Source: Cedecea selenatireducens
GTDB lineage: Bacteria > Pseudomonadota > Gammaproteobacteria > Enterobacterales > Enterobacteriaceae
Length of the DNA stretch: 64,000 nt
Assembly: GCF_042138895.1 (NCBI RefSeq)
Contig: NZ_JBHIKW010000001.1
Span: 124,001-188,000 of the forward strand
Reading direction: 5' to 3'
Position numbers and translations under genes: made by a program. Below the pieces are notes generated by a model. It made no database searches. It saw nothing but the letters and a program-made list of their open reading frames with translations, and was not told the origin of the DNA. Position 1 is the stretch's first letter. Each line of letters starts with the position of its first letter. This document shows positions 24,277 through 32,537 of this stretch, piece after piece.

Positions 24277-25155
24277 TCAGCCGCATCGAGCTTTAATCGC
24301 CGAAACATTTCTTTCCAGGTTCGCCGGGTCGTATTCCGATAGCTGGAAATTAAAGCCATGGTTCTTGCGTAAATCAAGACGCTCCGGACGCAGCATCTTC
24401 GGGTTACCGTCGACGTCAAACAGCTTAGCGATATGCCCCGGGTCGACCCTGCCCTGCGACATATTCATAAAATGCGTGTTGATATCATTCAGCGACAGCG
24501 GATGAGCGGCTTTCTTGCTCATCCAGTCGTCAAGCCGAAGCGGACGGGTTGCGCCGTCGCCTAAATCAGACTGATAGATAAACGCATCGCGCCGTGGTTT
24601 AGCGCTGGCGGGAAGGTCTATCACGTACGCATGCCCAAGGCCCGCATCATTCACCCGCAAAATGAAATTCTTATGGGCAGGTAAATTCGCCAGTTGATGC
24701 TGAAGCTGCGACAAAGACATCGTATGCCCGTGTTCAAAAGCGTAGCTGAAGTGGTCCGTATCCAGGAACAGCTTCATCACGTTATTCGCGGTGACGCCGC
24801 AAACTGGCTCATTGATGCGCTTGCTGCTGCCCAGCATCGCCTCCACCTCATGCTTCGGCATTCCCCAGTCTCGCGCCGTATTCGTGATGTTATCGTCTAT
24901 CGCCTTCAGCAGCGCCGAAGGGCTTTTATGGTGAATAGGCGTGGAATTGTCATCGCTGTTAAGCAGCACGTTTGCTCTCAGGTTTTTGGCGCTTAGCTTC
25001 GCGAAGTCCTGCACCATGCGGGTTGACGGGTTATTGACGCTGCGGGACGAAGAAGCCGTGGCCGACGTTCTGGCAGTCCGACTTTGCTGGCTATTTTGCG
25101 CCTGCAGGCGCGGATCTGGCTGTGCAGGACGGAAGGTATTAAGCAGGTTTCTCAT
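24277..25155 (-). CDS. Cif-family type III effector homologue (NEDD8/ubiquitin glutamine deamidase)
   Basis: 292-residue protein. Cys119 (in EPVCGVTANNVMKLFLD), His175 (in LGHAYVIDLP) and Gln195 (in FIYQSDLGDG) form a Cys-His-Gln triad with gaps of 56 and 20 residues, the same as C109, H165 and Q185 of the E. coli cyclomodulin Cif. Cif proteins are injected into eukaryotic cells and deamidate Gln40 of NEDD8, stalling cullin-RING ligases and the cell cycle. The first ~50 residues are Ser, Thr, Gln and Asn-rich and look disordered, as in type III secretion signals. ATG at 25155 is preferred to a GTG at 25170. It stands alone between can and hutF with its own terminator. Membership is well supported; activity and secretion are inferred. 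Confidence 0.85.
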   Translation of the reverse strand: MRNLLNTFRPAQPDPRLQAQNSQQSRTARTSATASSSRSVNNPSTRMVQDFAKLSAKNLRANVLLNSDDNSTPIHHKSPSALLKAIDDNITNTARDWGMPKHEVEAMLGSSKRINEPVCGVTANNVMKLFLDTDHFSYAFEHGHTMSLSQLQHQLANLPAHKNFILRVNDAGLGHAYVIDLPASAKPRRDAFIYQSDLGDGATRPLRLDDWMSKKAAHPLSLNDINTHFMNMSQGRVDPGHIAKLFDVDGNPKMLRPERLDLRKNHGFNFQLSEYDPANLERNVSAIKARCG

Positions 25156-25225
25156 CTGAGGGTATTCCACTCGTTGGCTATTTGAGGCTGAGTGGTAATG
25201 ACGAGATTCAGGTTCCCGAAGGAGT

Positions 25226-25250
25226 AAAAAAACCCACGCCTGAGCGTGGG
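25226..25250 (-). terminator. Intrinsic terminator after hutF
   Basis: CCCACGC (25233-25239) pairs with GCGTGGG (25244-25250); on the minus strand seven T residues follow. It separates hutF from the Cif-like gene, which must therefore have its own promoter in the ~70 bp before its start. Confidence 0.85.
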
Positions 25251-25285
25251 CTGGAGAGTTTTTTCAGCCGATCATGAAAAAACGG

Positions 25286-26653
25286 TTAAGACGTTAGCTG
25301 TTTTAGCACCTGAGCAAAACCGGCCTTAACCTCTTCATCTCTGGCATGCCGTCCGTCGCGTATGACCCATTTCCCGCCGGTCATCACTTCTTTTATTGGG
25401 TTAGAAGAGCAGGCAAAAATCCAGCGGTTCAACAGTTCATTGTCTTTCGCCGTCGCCAGGAACGGATCGTTGCCGTCCAGCACCAGCCAGTCAGCTCTTG
25501 CCCCCACGGCCAGCTCGCCAATGTTTTGCCCCAGCGCCATTCGCCCGCCGTGCAGCGCACCCTGATAAAGCACGTTGCCGACATAAGGCTCGGCCTCGAG
25601 GTGAAGCAAGTTGCGGCGGCGGTTATTGAGGCGCTGGCCATATTCAAACCAGCGCAAATCCTCGCTCACGCTAACGCTAATATGGCTGTCGGAACCGATC
25701 CCCCAGTTACCGCCCTGCCGCAGGAATGCTTGCCCTGGGAAAATGCCGTCACCCAGGTTTGCCTCGGTGGTCAGGCATAGCCCGGCTACGGCGCCAGACT
25801 CAGCAATAAGGCGGGTTTCACTTTCGGTGATGTGGGTGGCATGAATCAGGCACCAGCGCTCATCAACCGGCATATTTTGATACAGCCATTCCACAGGGCG
25901 CAGGCCGGACCAGGCCAAACAATCCTCAACCTCTTTGCGCTGCTCGGAGATATGAATATGCACCGGCTGAGGCTGCGGCTGGCTTTCCAGCACGATACGC
26001 ATTTGTTCCGGCGTAACCGCACGCAGCGAATGGAAGCACAGCCCTGCGCGCTGCATCGGTTCCGGGGCAAGCGCCGTGGCAATGCTGTCGTACAGTTTCA
26101 GGTAGCTGTCGGTATCGTTTATAAAGCGGCGCTGCCCTGCCGAAGCGGGCTGCCCGCCGAAGCCAGAGTGCGAGTAGAGCACCGGGAGCAGCGTCAGGCC
26201 AATGCCGATATTTTTTGCCGCGTGGGCAATGCGCAGCGCCAGCTCGGCAGGCTGCGCGTAAGCCTTACCGTCAACGTCGTGGTGCAGGTAGTGGAATTCG
26301 GCCACCGAGGTGTAGCCGGCCTTCAGCATTTCGATATACAGATAGCTGGCGATAGTCTCCAGCTGTTCGGGGGTGATTTTGCCCACCAGGCGGTACATCA
26401 GGTCACGCCACGTCCAGAAGCTGTCCGCCGGGTCGCCAACCACTTCCGTCAGCCCGGCCATCGCCCGCTGAAAAGCGTGTGAATGCAGGTTCGGCATGCC
26501 CGGCACCACAACCCCCTCAAGCCGGATATCGTCGGCCCCCGGCACGCTGTTGCATTCCAGGGAACTAATCACCCCCTGCGGCGAAACGCCCAGTTTGACA
26601 TTCTCCGCCCAGCCCTGCGGCAGAAGCGCTTTTGCCGCGAAATATACCGCCAT
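25286..26653 (-). CDS. hutF: Formimidoylglutamate deiminase HutF
   Basis: 455-residue amidohydrolase-superfamily enzyme that converts N-formimidoyl-L-glutamate to N-formyl-L-glutamate and ammonia, the fourth step of the five-step histidine pathway. The metal site is seen in PGMPNLHSHAFQRAM (about residues 52-66), with later ligands in HIHISEQ, LIHATHITE and IGSDSHISVS. Presence of hutF together with a formylglutamate amidohydrolase (39303-40100) marks the Pseudomonas-type route, not the formimidoylglutamase route of Klebsiella. Divergent from hutC, with two HutC operators between them. Confidence 0.94.
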   Translation of the reverse strand: MAVYFAAKALLPQGWAENVKLGVSPQGVISSLECNSVPGADDIRLEGVVVPGMPNLHSHAFQRAMAGLTEVVGDPADSFWTWRDLMYRLVGKITPEQLETIASYLYIEMLKAGYTSVAEFHYLHHDVDGKAYAQPAELALRIAHAAKNIGIGLTLLPVLYSHSGFGGQPASAGQRRFINDTDSYLKLYDSIATALAPEPMQRAGLCFHSLRAVTPEQMRIVLESQPQPQPVHIHISEQRKEVEDCLAWSGLRPVEWLYQNMPVDERWCLIHATHITESETRLIAESGAVAGLCLTTEANLGDGIFPGQAFLRQGGNWGIGSDSHISVSVSEDLRWFEYGQRLNNRRRNLLHLEAEPYVGNVLYQGALHGGRMALGQNIGELAVGARADWLVLDGNDPFLATAKDNELLNRWIFACSSNPIKEVMTGGKWVIRDGRHARDEEVKAGFAQVLKQLTS

Positions 26654-26682
26654 ATCAGCACCCCGGTTTGATGTTAATCAAT

Positions 26683-26692
26683 TGTATATACA
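26683..26692. promoter_or_regulatory. HutC operator, hutF-proximal
   Basis: TGTATATACA palindrome 30 bp upstream of the hutF start and next to a second site, consistent with HutC repression of hutF. Confidence 0.8.
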
Positions 26693-26695
26693 TGC

Positions 26696-26709
26696 ATGTA
26701 TATATACAT
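26696..26709. promoter_or_regulatory. HutC operator, hutC-proximal
   Basis: ATGTATATATACAT, a 14-base perfect palindrome 52 bp upstream of hutC, consistent with autoregulation. Spacing of the TGTA and TACA halves is two bases wider than in the other sites. Confidence 0.7.
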
Positions 26710-26760
26710 CCAAATAGGGGTAGAGTAAACTTTAAAGGATACCCGGGCGAGGAATGATGA

Positions 26761-27522
26761 ATGGCACAAAACGACGTTTTTAAAGCAGCGGCAGAGACCG
26801 AAAATCTGGACCAGCCGGCCCCTTTTTATGAAAGAGTCAAAATCATTATTAAGACCAACATTCATAGCGGGCTGTGGCCGGTAAACTACCGCGTGCCATC
26901 GGAAAGCGAGCTGGTGAATCAGTTCGGCTATAGCCGCATGACCATCAACCGCGCCCTGCGCGAGCTGACCGCCGAAGGCCTGCTGGTTCGCATGCAGGGT
27001 ATCGGGACATTCGTGGCCGAAGTTCGTGGCCAATCCGCGCTGCTGGAAATCAACAATATTGCCGACGAAATCGCCAGCCGCGGCCACCGTCATCACGCTC
27101 GCGTGCTGGAGCTAACCCAGGTCTATGCCGACGCGCAGCAGGCGATGGCGTTCAATTTACCTAAAGGCAGCCGCCTGTTCCATTCGCTGATTTGCCACTA
27201 CGAAAACGGCGTGCCGGTGATGCTGGAAGACCGCCTGGTGAACTCGCTGATCGTCCCGGACTACTTCCAGCAGGACTTCACGCGCATCACGCCCAACGCC
27301 TATCTTTCGTCCATCGCGCCTATCGTTGAAGGCGAGCACATTATTGAGGCGGTGAACGTGCCTCGCGAAGAGTGCGCGTATCTGGAAATCGACGAGCATA
27401 CGCCCTGCCTGCAGGTTAATCGCCGTACCTGGACCGGGCGGCAGAACAAAAAAATCGTCACCAGCGTGCGCCTGGTTTACCCCGGCTCGCGCTACCGCCT
27501 CGAAGGAAGCATGCATAAATGA
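26761..27522 (+). CDS. hutC: GntR-family histidine utilisation repressor HutC
   Basis: 253-residue cytoplasmic repressor. The N-terminal winged helix (about 20-90) has the GntR pattern YRVPSESELVNQFGYSRMTINRALRELTAEGLLVRMQGIGTF in overview (PSESEL and SRMTINRAL motifs), and the C-terminal UTRA ligand domain (about 105-245) binds urocanate in known HutC proteins. GAGGA lies 7 bases before the ATG. Operators of the matching type occur at four promoter regions in this window. Overlaps hutD by 4 bp (ATGA). Confidence 0.95.
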   Translation: MAQNDVFKAAAETENLDQPAPFYERVKIIIKTNIHSGLWPVNYRVPSESELVNQFGYSRMTINRALRELTAEGLLVRMQGIGTFVAEVRGQSALLEINNIADEIASRGHRHHARVLELTQVYADAQQAMAFNLPKGSRLFHSLICHYENGVPVMLEDRLVNSLIVPDYFQQDFTRITPNAYLSSIAPIVEGEHIIEAVNVPREECAYLEIDEHTPCLQVNRRTWTGRQNKKIVTSVRLVYPGSRYRLEGSMHK

Positions 27523-28073
27523 TCCAGCTTCTGCCCTACGAGCAATGCCCGGAAATGCCATGGAAAAACGGCCAGGGCGTAACGCGGGAGATTTACCGCA
27601 GCCCGGCAACGAATGACTACGACTGGCGTATTTCGGTGGCGACCATTCGCCATGACGGCCCCTTCTCTCGCTTCCCCGGCTACCTGCGCAACATCAGCGT
27701 GCTGGAAGGTGAAGGCATGTATCTCACCGTCGACGGCGAAAAGAGCCCGCTCATCCCACCGTTCCAGGCCACCGATTTCAACGGTGAAAGCGACGTCTCC
27801 TGCATTATTCAGGGCGGCCCGCTGCTGGACTTTAACGTCATCTATAAGGCAGACACCACAAAAGCCGCTGTCAGCTGGCTGCGGGAAGGCACCTGGACTC
27901 ACCAGCAGGGCACGCAGCTGCTGTTTAATGCGGGCGAATCGCTGGAGATTGACGTCAGCGGAGAACGACACGTTTTGCAGCCCTACGACAGCCTGTTGAT
28001 TAGCGCCCCGGCGACAATCCGCGTGGTTTCCGCGGCTCCTTCCCTTTTTGCGCGCGTCACCCTTAGCGCATAA
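27519..28073 (+). CDS. hutD: HutD family protein
   Basis: 184-residue bicupin-fold protein of the HutD/Ves family. HutD is encoded with hutC in Pseudomonas and related clusters and has been proposed to govern histidine or urocanate flux; its biochemical activity is unsettled. Recognisable N-terminal motif PWKNGQGVTREI (about residues 12-23) and central GPFSRFPGYLRNISVLEGEGM. Translation coupled to hutC. Confidence 0.9.
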   Translation: MIQLLPYEQCPEMPWKNGQGVTREIYRSPATNDYDWRISVATIRHDGPFSRFPGYLRNISVLEGEGMYLTVDGEKSPLIPPFQATDFNGESDVSCIIQGGPLLDFNVIYKADTTKAAVSWLREGTWTHQQGTQLLFNAGESLEIDVSGERHVLQPYDSLLISAPATIRVVSAAPSLFARVTLSA

Positions 28074-28076
28074 AAA

Positions 28077-28100
28077 AACCGGCAGACTGGCTGCCGGTTT
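28077..28100 (-). terminator. Terminator between convergent hutD and the lyase operon
   Basis: AACCGGCAG-ACTGG-CTGCCGGTT; on the minus strand seven T residues follow, so it ends the leftward eight-gene operon; the plus-strand side has only TTT. Confidence 0.8.
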
Positions 28101-28115
28101 CACCTCTACTTCAGC

Positions 28116-28877
28116 TTATCGCCCCTTAAACTCAGGCGACTGCTTATTTTTAAACGCCGCCAGCCCGGCCGCCCTGTCCTCACTGTCGGCTATCAAAGCA
28201 GAGAGCGATCTTTCATAGGCCACGCCTGCGCTGAGCGGCATTTCATAGCTCGCCGCCACGGCTTTTTTAATCATCATCGCCGCCAGCGGCGCGGCTTTAG
28301 CCACCTGATTAGCCAGCGTTAACGCCTGCTCCTCAAGAGAATCCGTCACTCGGCTGACAAGCCCGGCACGCAGGGCTTCCTGCGCGTCAATTCTTCTGCC
28401 GCTCAATAGCATGTCCATCGCCAGCGACTTGCCGACGGCGCGCACCAGCCGCTGCGTGCCGCCCGCGCCGGGAATAATCCCGATGTGGCTTTCCGGCAGG
28501 CCGAAGACCGCGCTTTGGTTGGCGATAATCATGTCGCACAGCAGCGCCAGCTCCAGGCCACCGCCGAGGGCGTAGCCGGAGACGGCGGCAATCAGCGGCG
28601 TTTCGATTTCCGCGACCCTGTCCCACTTCTCGCTAAACCCACTGCGCCACAGCGTCGTTGCCGAAGCGGAAGCCAGCGTGCCGGTATCCGCTCCGGCAGA
28701 GAAGGCTTTGGGGGAGCCAAACAGAACTATCGCTCTGACGTCCGCTCGCCCGTCCAGCTCCTTTAGCGTGCTGACCAGCTCATCCAACATTTCAGCGGTT
28801 AGCGCGTTATATTTTTGCGCCCTGTTGAGGGTGACCACGGCAACCGCGCCGTCCACGCGGGAGAGAATATCACTCAT
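28116..28877 (-). CDS. Enoyl-CoA hydratase/isomerase family protein
   Basis: 253-residue crotonase-fold enzyme. Oxyanion-hole segments are seen in AFSAGADTG (about residues 60-68) and SGYALGGGLEL (about 104-114), and PESHIGIIPGAGGTQRL is typical; a Glu in the catalytic region (PESH) is present. It would hydrate or isomerise an enoyl-CoA formed from the operon's substrate. The ATG at 28877 is preferred to 28883 because GGAG lies 8 bases before it. Last gene of the leftward HutC-linked operon; substrate unknown. A CaiD-like role on a betaine-derived CoA ester is one possibility. Confidence 0.85.
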   Translation of the reverse strand: MSDILSRVDGAVAVVTLNRAQKYNALTAEMLDELVSTLKELDGRADVRAIVLFGSPKAFSAGADTGTLASASATTLWRSGFSEKWDRVAEIETPLIAAVSGYALGGGLELALLCDMIIANQSAVFGLPESHIGIIPGAGGTQRLVRAVGKSLAMDMLLSGRRIDAQEALRAGLVSRVTDSLEEQALTLANQVAKAAPLAAMMIKKAVAASYEMPLSAGVAYERSLSALIADSEDRAAGLAAFKNKQSPEFKGR

Positions 28878-29763
28878 GCTCATCGCTCCCGGTCAGGTGC
28901 CTGACCGTTTCATCACGCTTGCGCATTGCGGCTGAGGCTGCCTCAGCGGTCCAGGCATAAAAGCCCTCGCCGCTTTTTACGCCGAGTTTGTTGTCGGCCA
29001 CCTTCTCTTTCAGCCAGGCAGGTAATTGGCTGCTGTTATCCAGCGCAGGCAGCAAGATCCCGGCGACTTTTTCCACCGTATCCAGCCCGGCAAAATCCAT
29101 CAGCTTCATCGGCCCCATCGCCGCCCAGCGCGGAGCAAGGGTTCTCTGCACCGCACGGTCGACATCCTCCACAGAACCAATCCCGGCATCCACCAGATAA
29201 AGCGCCTCGCGCAGCATCGCGTACTGCAGCCGGTTGATAATAAACCCCGGAATATCCTGATTAACGGTGATCGTCTCTTTGCCCAGCTGCTGGCAAATAT
29301 CCCGCACCCGCTGGCAGACCTCGTCCGCCGTGTTTTCACCGCGCACAATCTCGATCATCGGCATGGTGTCCGCCGGATTAAACCAGTGCATGCCGATCAG
29401 CCTCTGCGGCTGGCTCAGGGCCGACGCCAGCAGCGTGATGGACACGCTTGAGGTGTTGGTGGTTATCACGCAGTCAGCGCTAACCTGCTGTTCGATGTCA
29501 TTCAGCACGCGCTGTTTCAGCGCCACGTCCTCGGCCACGTTTTCAGAAACCAGGTCAGCGCCGGCCAGACAAGCCTCCAGCGACGTCGTGAATGCCACGT
29601 TTTCGCTGGCAGCGAGCGAGTCCACAATAGTTCGAGCTTTATCAAGCGTTGATTCAGAACGCGACCACAGGCTAACGCGGTAGCCCGCCCGCGCCATAAC
29701 GACGGCGATTCGCGCGCCCATCGTTCCGGCCCCAACCACCGCCACTTTCTTTATTTGCACCAT
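28870..29763 (-). CDS. 3-hydroxyacyl-CoA dehydrogenase family protein
   Basis: 297-residue NAD-dependent dehydrogenase. The Rossmann nucleotide motif is VVGAGTMGARIAVVMARAGYRV in overview (GAGTMG at about residues 11-16), the catalytic His lies in IGMHWFNPADTMPMIEIV and the domain ends with AGLDTVEKVAG and GEGFYAW motifs. Size matches single-domain 3-hydroxybutyryl-CoA or L-carnitine dehydrogenase types. Overlaps the following hydratase gene. With its operon partners it would oxidise a hydroxyacyl-CoA; the real substrate is not readable from sequence. Confidence 0.87.
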   Translation of the reverse strand: MVQIKKVAVVGAGTMGARIAVVMARAGYRVSLWSRSESTLDKARTIVDSLAASENVAFTTSLEACLAGADLVSENVAEDVALKQRVLNDIEQQVSADCVITTNTSSVSITLLASALSQPQRLIGMHWFNPADTMPMIEIVRGENTADEVCQRVRDICQQLGKETITVNQDIPGFIINRLQYAMLREALYLVDAGIGSVEDVDRAVQRTLAPRWAAMGPMKLMDFAGLDTVEKVAGILLPALDNSSQLPAWLKEKVADNKLGVKSGEGFYAWTAEAASAAMRKRDETVRHLTGSDEHE

Positions 29764-29779
29764 TTACGTTCTCCGCCGG

Positions 29780-30976
29780 TTAAATTACGCCCTGCGCCTT
29801 TAACTGCTTAAGCGTTGCCTCGTCGATCGCCAGTAATTCTTGCAGCACGCTTGCCGTATGTTCGCCCAGCGCAGGCGGCACCAGCGCGGGCTCTGCCGTC
29901 ATGGCGCTCATTTTCACCGGCTGCGGAACAATAGAGATGTTGCCTGCCGTCGGGTGTTTCACCTGCTTAACAAGCTCGCGCTCTCGCGCATAATCACTGG
30001 TAAGGATTTGATCGAGGCGCAGAACGGCGGAGGCCGGAACGCCTGCGTTGTCGAGAATGGCCTGCGCATCATTGACGGTTTTATCAGCCAGCCAGCGCTC
30101 TATTTCTACGCGAAGCGGCTGCTGGTTAGCCAGGCGCAGCGGGTCCGTGAGATAAAGCGGGTCGCTCGCCAGCTCGGGCTTTTCCATCGCCGAGCAAAGC
30201 TGGCGGAACAGCTTGTCGTTGGCGACCGCAATCACGATGTGGCCATCCTGAGCAGGATAGCTGTCCATCGGGGCACTGATAGGATGCGCGTTCCCGAGCC
30301 GCCCGGCGGGAGGCTGGCCGCCAATCCACTGGGTAAGGGAAACCATTTGCATCGTCACCATGGTATCCAGCATCGAGACATCAAGATGCTGCCCCTGGCC
30401 GCCGATCCCGCGCTGCAGCAGCGCGGCAAGCACCGCCCAACTGCCGTACAGCCCGGCGACCACGTCACCAATGGCATCGCCAACTCGGGTTGGCTCCCCT
30501 TCCGCCCAGCCGGTGACCTGCATAATGCCGCCATAGGCCTGCACGATGTGGTCGTAAGCGGCTTTGTGCGCCATCGCCCCTTGCTGCCCAAACCCGGAAA
30601 TGCTGGCATAAACCAGCCGCGGATTAATCTCCTGCAGCGTCGGGTAGTCGATGCCGAGGCGTTTGGTTACGCCCGGCCGGAAGTTTTCCACCAGCACGTC
30701 GGCCTGCGCCACCAGCTGCTTGAGGATGGCTAACCCCTCCTGGGCTTTTAAATCCAGGGTGACGCTTTTTTTACCGTGGTTAAGCTGCATGAAGTAGCTG
30801 CTTTCCCCGGCAATGTGGGGGGTGAAGCTGCGGGAGTCATCCCCGCTGCCCGGCATCTCAATCTTGATGACTTCGGCCCCCAGATCGTTCAGTAAGGAAG
30901 CGCACCACGGGCCGGCCAGCACGCGGGATAGATCAAGCACTCTGATGCCTTTTAGCGGCTGCAAAGCTTCACTCAT
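29780..30976 (-). CDS. Class III CoA-transferase (CaiB/BaiF family)
   Basis: 398-residue CoA-transferase. Family motifs are LKGIRVLDLSRVLAGPWCASLLNDLGAEVIKIE (in overview, with DLSRVLAGP near residue 13) and the GDDSR and FMQLNHGKKSVTLDLK strings; the catalytic Asp is expected in the region near HIVQAYGG-GDAIGDVVAGL. It would activate a carboxylate as a CoA thioester. ATG at 30976 is chosen for GGAG 6-7 bases before it; it overlaps the stop of the lyase gene. Related to carnitine CoA-transferase CaiB in fold, but genome context points to an imidazole acid. Confidence 0.87.
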   Translation of the reverse strand: MSEALQPLKGIRVLDLSRVLAGPWCASLLNDLGAEVIKIEMPGSGDDSRSFTPHIAGESSYFMQLNHGKKSVTLDLKAQEGLAILKQLVAQADVLVENFRPGVTKRLGIDYPTLQEINPRLVYASISGFGQQGAMAHKAAYDHIVQAYGGIMQVTGWAEGEPTRVGDAIGDVVAGLYGSWAVLAALLQRGIGGQGQHLDVSMLDTMVTMQMVSLTQWIGGQPPAGRLGNAHPISAPMDSYPAQDGHIVIAVANDKLFRQLCSAMEKPELASDPLYLTDPLRLANQQPLRVEIERWLADKTVNDAQAILDNAGVPASAVLRLDQILTSDYARERELVKQVKHPTAGNISIVPQPVKMSAMTAEPALVPPALGEHTASVLQELLAIDEATLKQLKAQGVI

Positions 30977-32528
30977 GTTCTGACTCCTCAATCAGGGAGA
31001 GCAGCCTTTGGCTCAGCTCGCCTTCGGCAATCAAATCCCGCACGGCATGCATGTCCGGGTACAGCGCGGTGTCCGTCTCGCGGAACGGCACAAGCTCGCG
31101 CACCATGCACAGCGTCAACTCCGCGCCGACGGAGGCACGCAGCGGACGATGGAACTCCAGCGCCTGGCTGGCACACAGCAGCTCGATGGCAACGATATCC
31201 ACCGCATTGCTCACCGCCTGCAGCGCCTTGCGAGCCGAAGAAACGCCCATGCTGATATGGTCTTCCTGCCCGGCGCAGGTGGTGACGGTATGCACGCTGG
31301 ACGGCGCGGCCAGGCTGCGGTTATCCCCTGCCAGCGCGGCGGCAACGTAAGGCGGGATCATCATGCCGGAGTTAGCGCCGCTTCTGCCAACCAGGAACGC
31401 CGGCAGGCCGCTCAGGTGCACGTTGGTAATACGATCGGATCGAGCCTGAGACGCCGTGCTGACCTGGGCAATGGCTATCGCCAGAGAATCCAATGCCAGC
31501 GCCAGCGGGGCACCGTGGCCGTTGCCGCCGGGAAGAATAACCAGCGCGTCGTCTTCGATAAGGAAGACCGGGTTGTCGGTGACCGAGTTCAGCTCGATGG
31601 TGACAATCTGGCGGCAATGGGCGAGCTGGTCGCGCACCGCGCCGTGGATTTGCGGAATACAGCGCAGGCTCAGAGCATCCTGTACGCGGTGGTCGCGGTA
31701 GCGGGCAAAGATCTCGCTGCCGCTCAGCAAGCGGCGCAAAATCGCGGCGGTTTTTTGCTGCCCGTCGTGCGGACGCAGGGCGTGCAGCCTTGCGTCGTAG
31801 CCACGGGTGTTGCCCTTCAGCGCTTCAAGGCACATGCCCCCCGCCATATCCGCCACCGGCAACAGGCGCTCAAAATCATGCACGGCCAGGCACGCCAGCC
31901 CGGTGATTTCATAGGTGCCGCTTATCAGGGCATGACCTTCACGCGGGCCAGGGATCCGAGGGGCAATGCCCGCCTTTGCCAGGGCTTCGGCGGACGGCAA
32001 AAGCTCGCCCTGATACCAACACTTCCCTTCCCCAAAGAGAGAGAGGCCGATATGCGCCGTCGCAATTAAATAGCCAACCGAGCCGCCCGCAGGCGACCAG
32101 GGCGTGACCTGGCGGTTAAGCATTTCGGCCATGCGTTTCGCCAGCCCGGCGCTAACGCCGCTGTAGCCCTGCAGCAGCGACTTCAGCATCACTGCCATCA
32201 TCGCGCGCACTTCACGCCCCGACAAATCTGGCCCCATTCCACAGGCGTGGCTGCGCAGCATGTTCAGCTGCACGCTGGCAATCTGATCGGCAGACAGGCG
32301 CTCCGTCACCAAATCACCCACCCCGGTGGTCAGCCCGTAAATTACCTGCCCTTCATCTATTGCCCGGCGAATATAGCCGCTCACGCTGTCCATGTTCGCC
32401 AGCGCTTCTTCGGCCAGCGCGACCGGAGCCCCGTCGGCAATGCGCACTAACTCTTCGATAGTGGTCTGCGCTCTGCCCAGGGTCACGGCCTGATGCAGGT
32501 GAGCGGAGGAGCCAGTTTGTCTTGTCAT
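30969..32528 (-). CDS. MIO-less histidine ammonia-lyase homologue, candidate hercynine/ergothioneine trimethylamine-lyase
   Basis: 519-residue member of the aromatic amino acid lyase superfamily. It keeps Tyr64 (VIYGLTTG), His94 (RSHACGMG), Arg289 (SLRC.PQ) and the EDHISMG motif. The canonical ASGDLAP that forms the MIO cofactor is missing: after GSVG (149-152) comes YLIATAH, three residues shorter. The usual Asn of LLNGT is Ser203 and the usual Tyr of PYSLR is Leu286. It therefore cannot be an ordinary HutH. Ergothionase, a trimethylamine lyase, is to my knowledge a homologue that also lacks MIO. The neighbouring betaine-type importer and HutC operator fit a trimethylhistidine substrate. Family certain; substrate inferred. 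Confidence 0.75.
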   Translation of the reverse strand: MTRQTGSSAHLHQAVTLGRAQTTIEELVRIADGAPVALAEEALANMDSVSGYIRRAIDEGQVIYGLTTGVGDLVTERLSADQIASVQLNMLRSHACGMGPDLSGREVRAMMAVMLKSLLQGYSGVSAGLAKRMAEMLNRQVTPWSPAGGSVGYLIATAHIGLSLFGEGKCWYQGELLPSAEALAKAGIAPRIPGPREGHALISGTYEITGLACLAVHDFERLLPVADMAGGMCLEALKGNTRGYDARLHALRPHDGQQKTAAILRRLLSGSEIFARYRDHRVQDALSLRCIPQIHGAVRDQLAHCRQIVTIELNSVTDNPVFLIEDDALVILPGGNGHGAPLALALDSLAIAIAQVSTASQARSDRITNVHLSGLPAFLVGRSGANSGMMIPPYVAAALAGDNRSLAAPSSVHTVTTCAGQEDHISMGVSSARKALQAVSNAVDIVAIELLCASQALEFHRPLRASVGAELTLCMVRELVPFRETDTALYPDMHAVRDLIAEGELSQRLLSLIEESEHE

Positions 32529-32537
32529 TGTGCGCCC

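Noticed and set aside
30969..32528. Calling this gene hutH
   Set aside because: The MIO-forming Ala-Ser-Gly is absent and two further active-site positions are changed.
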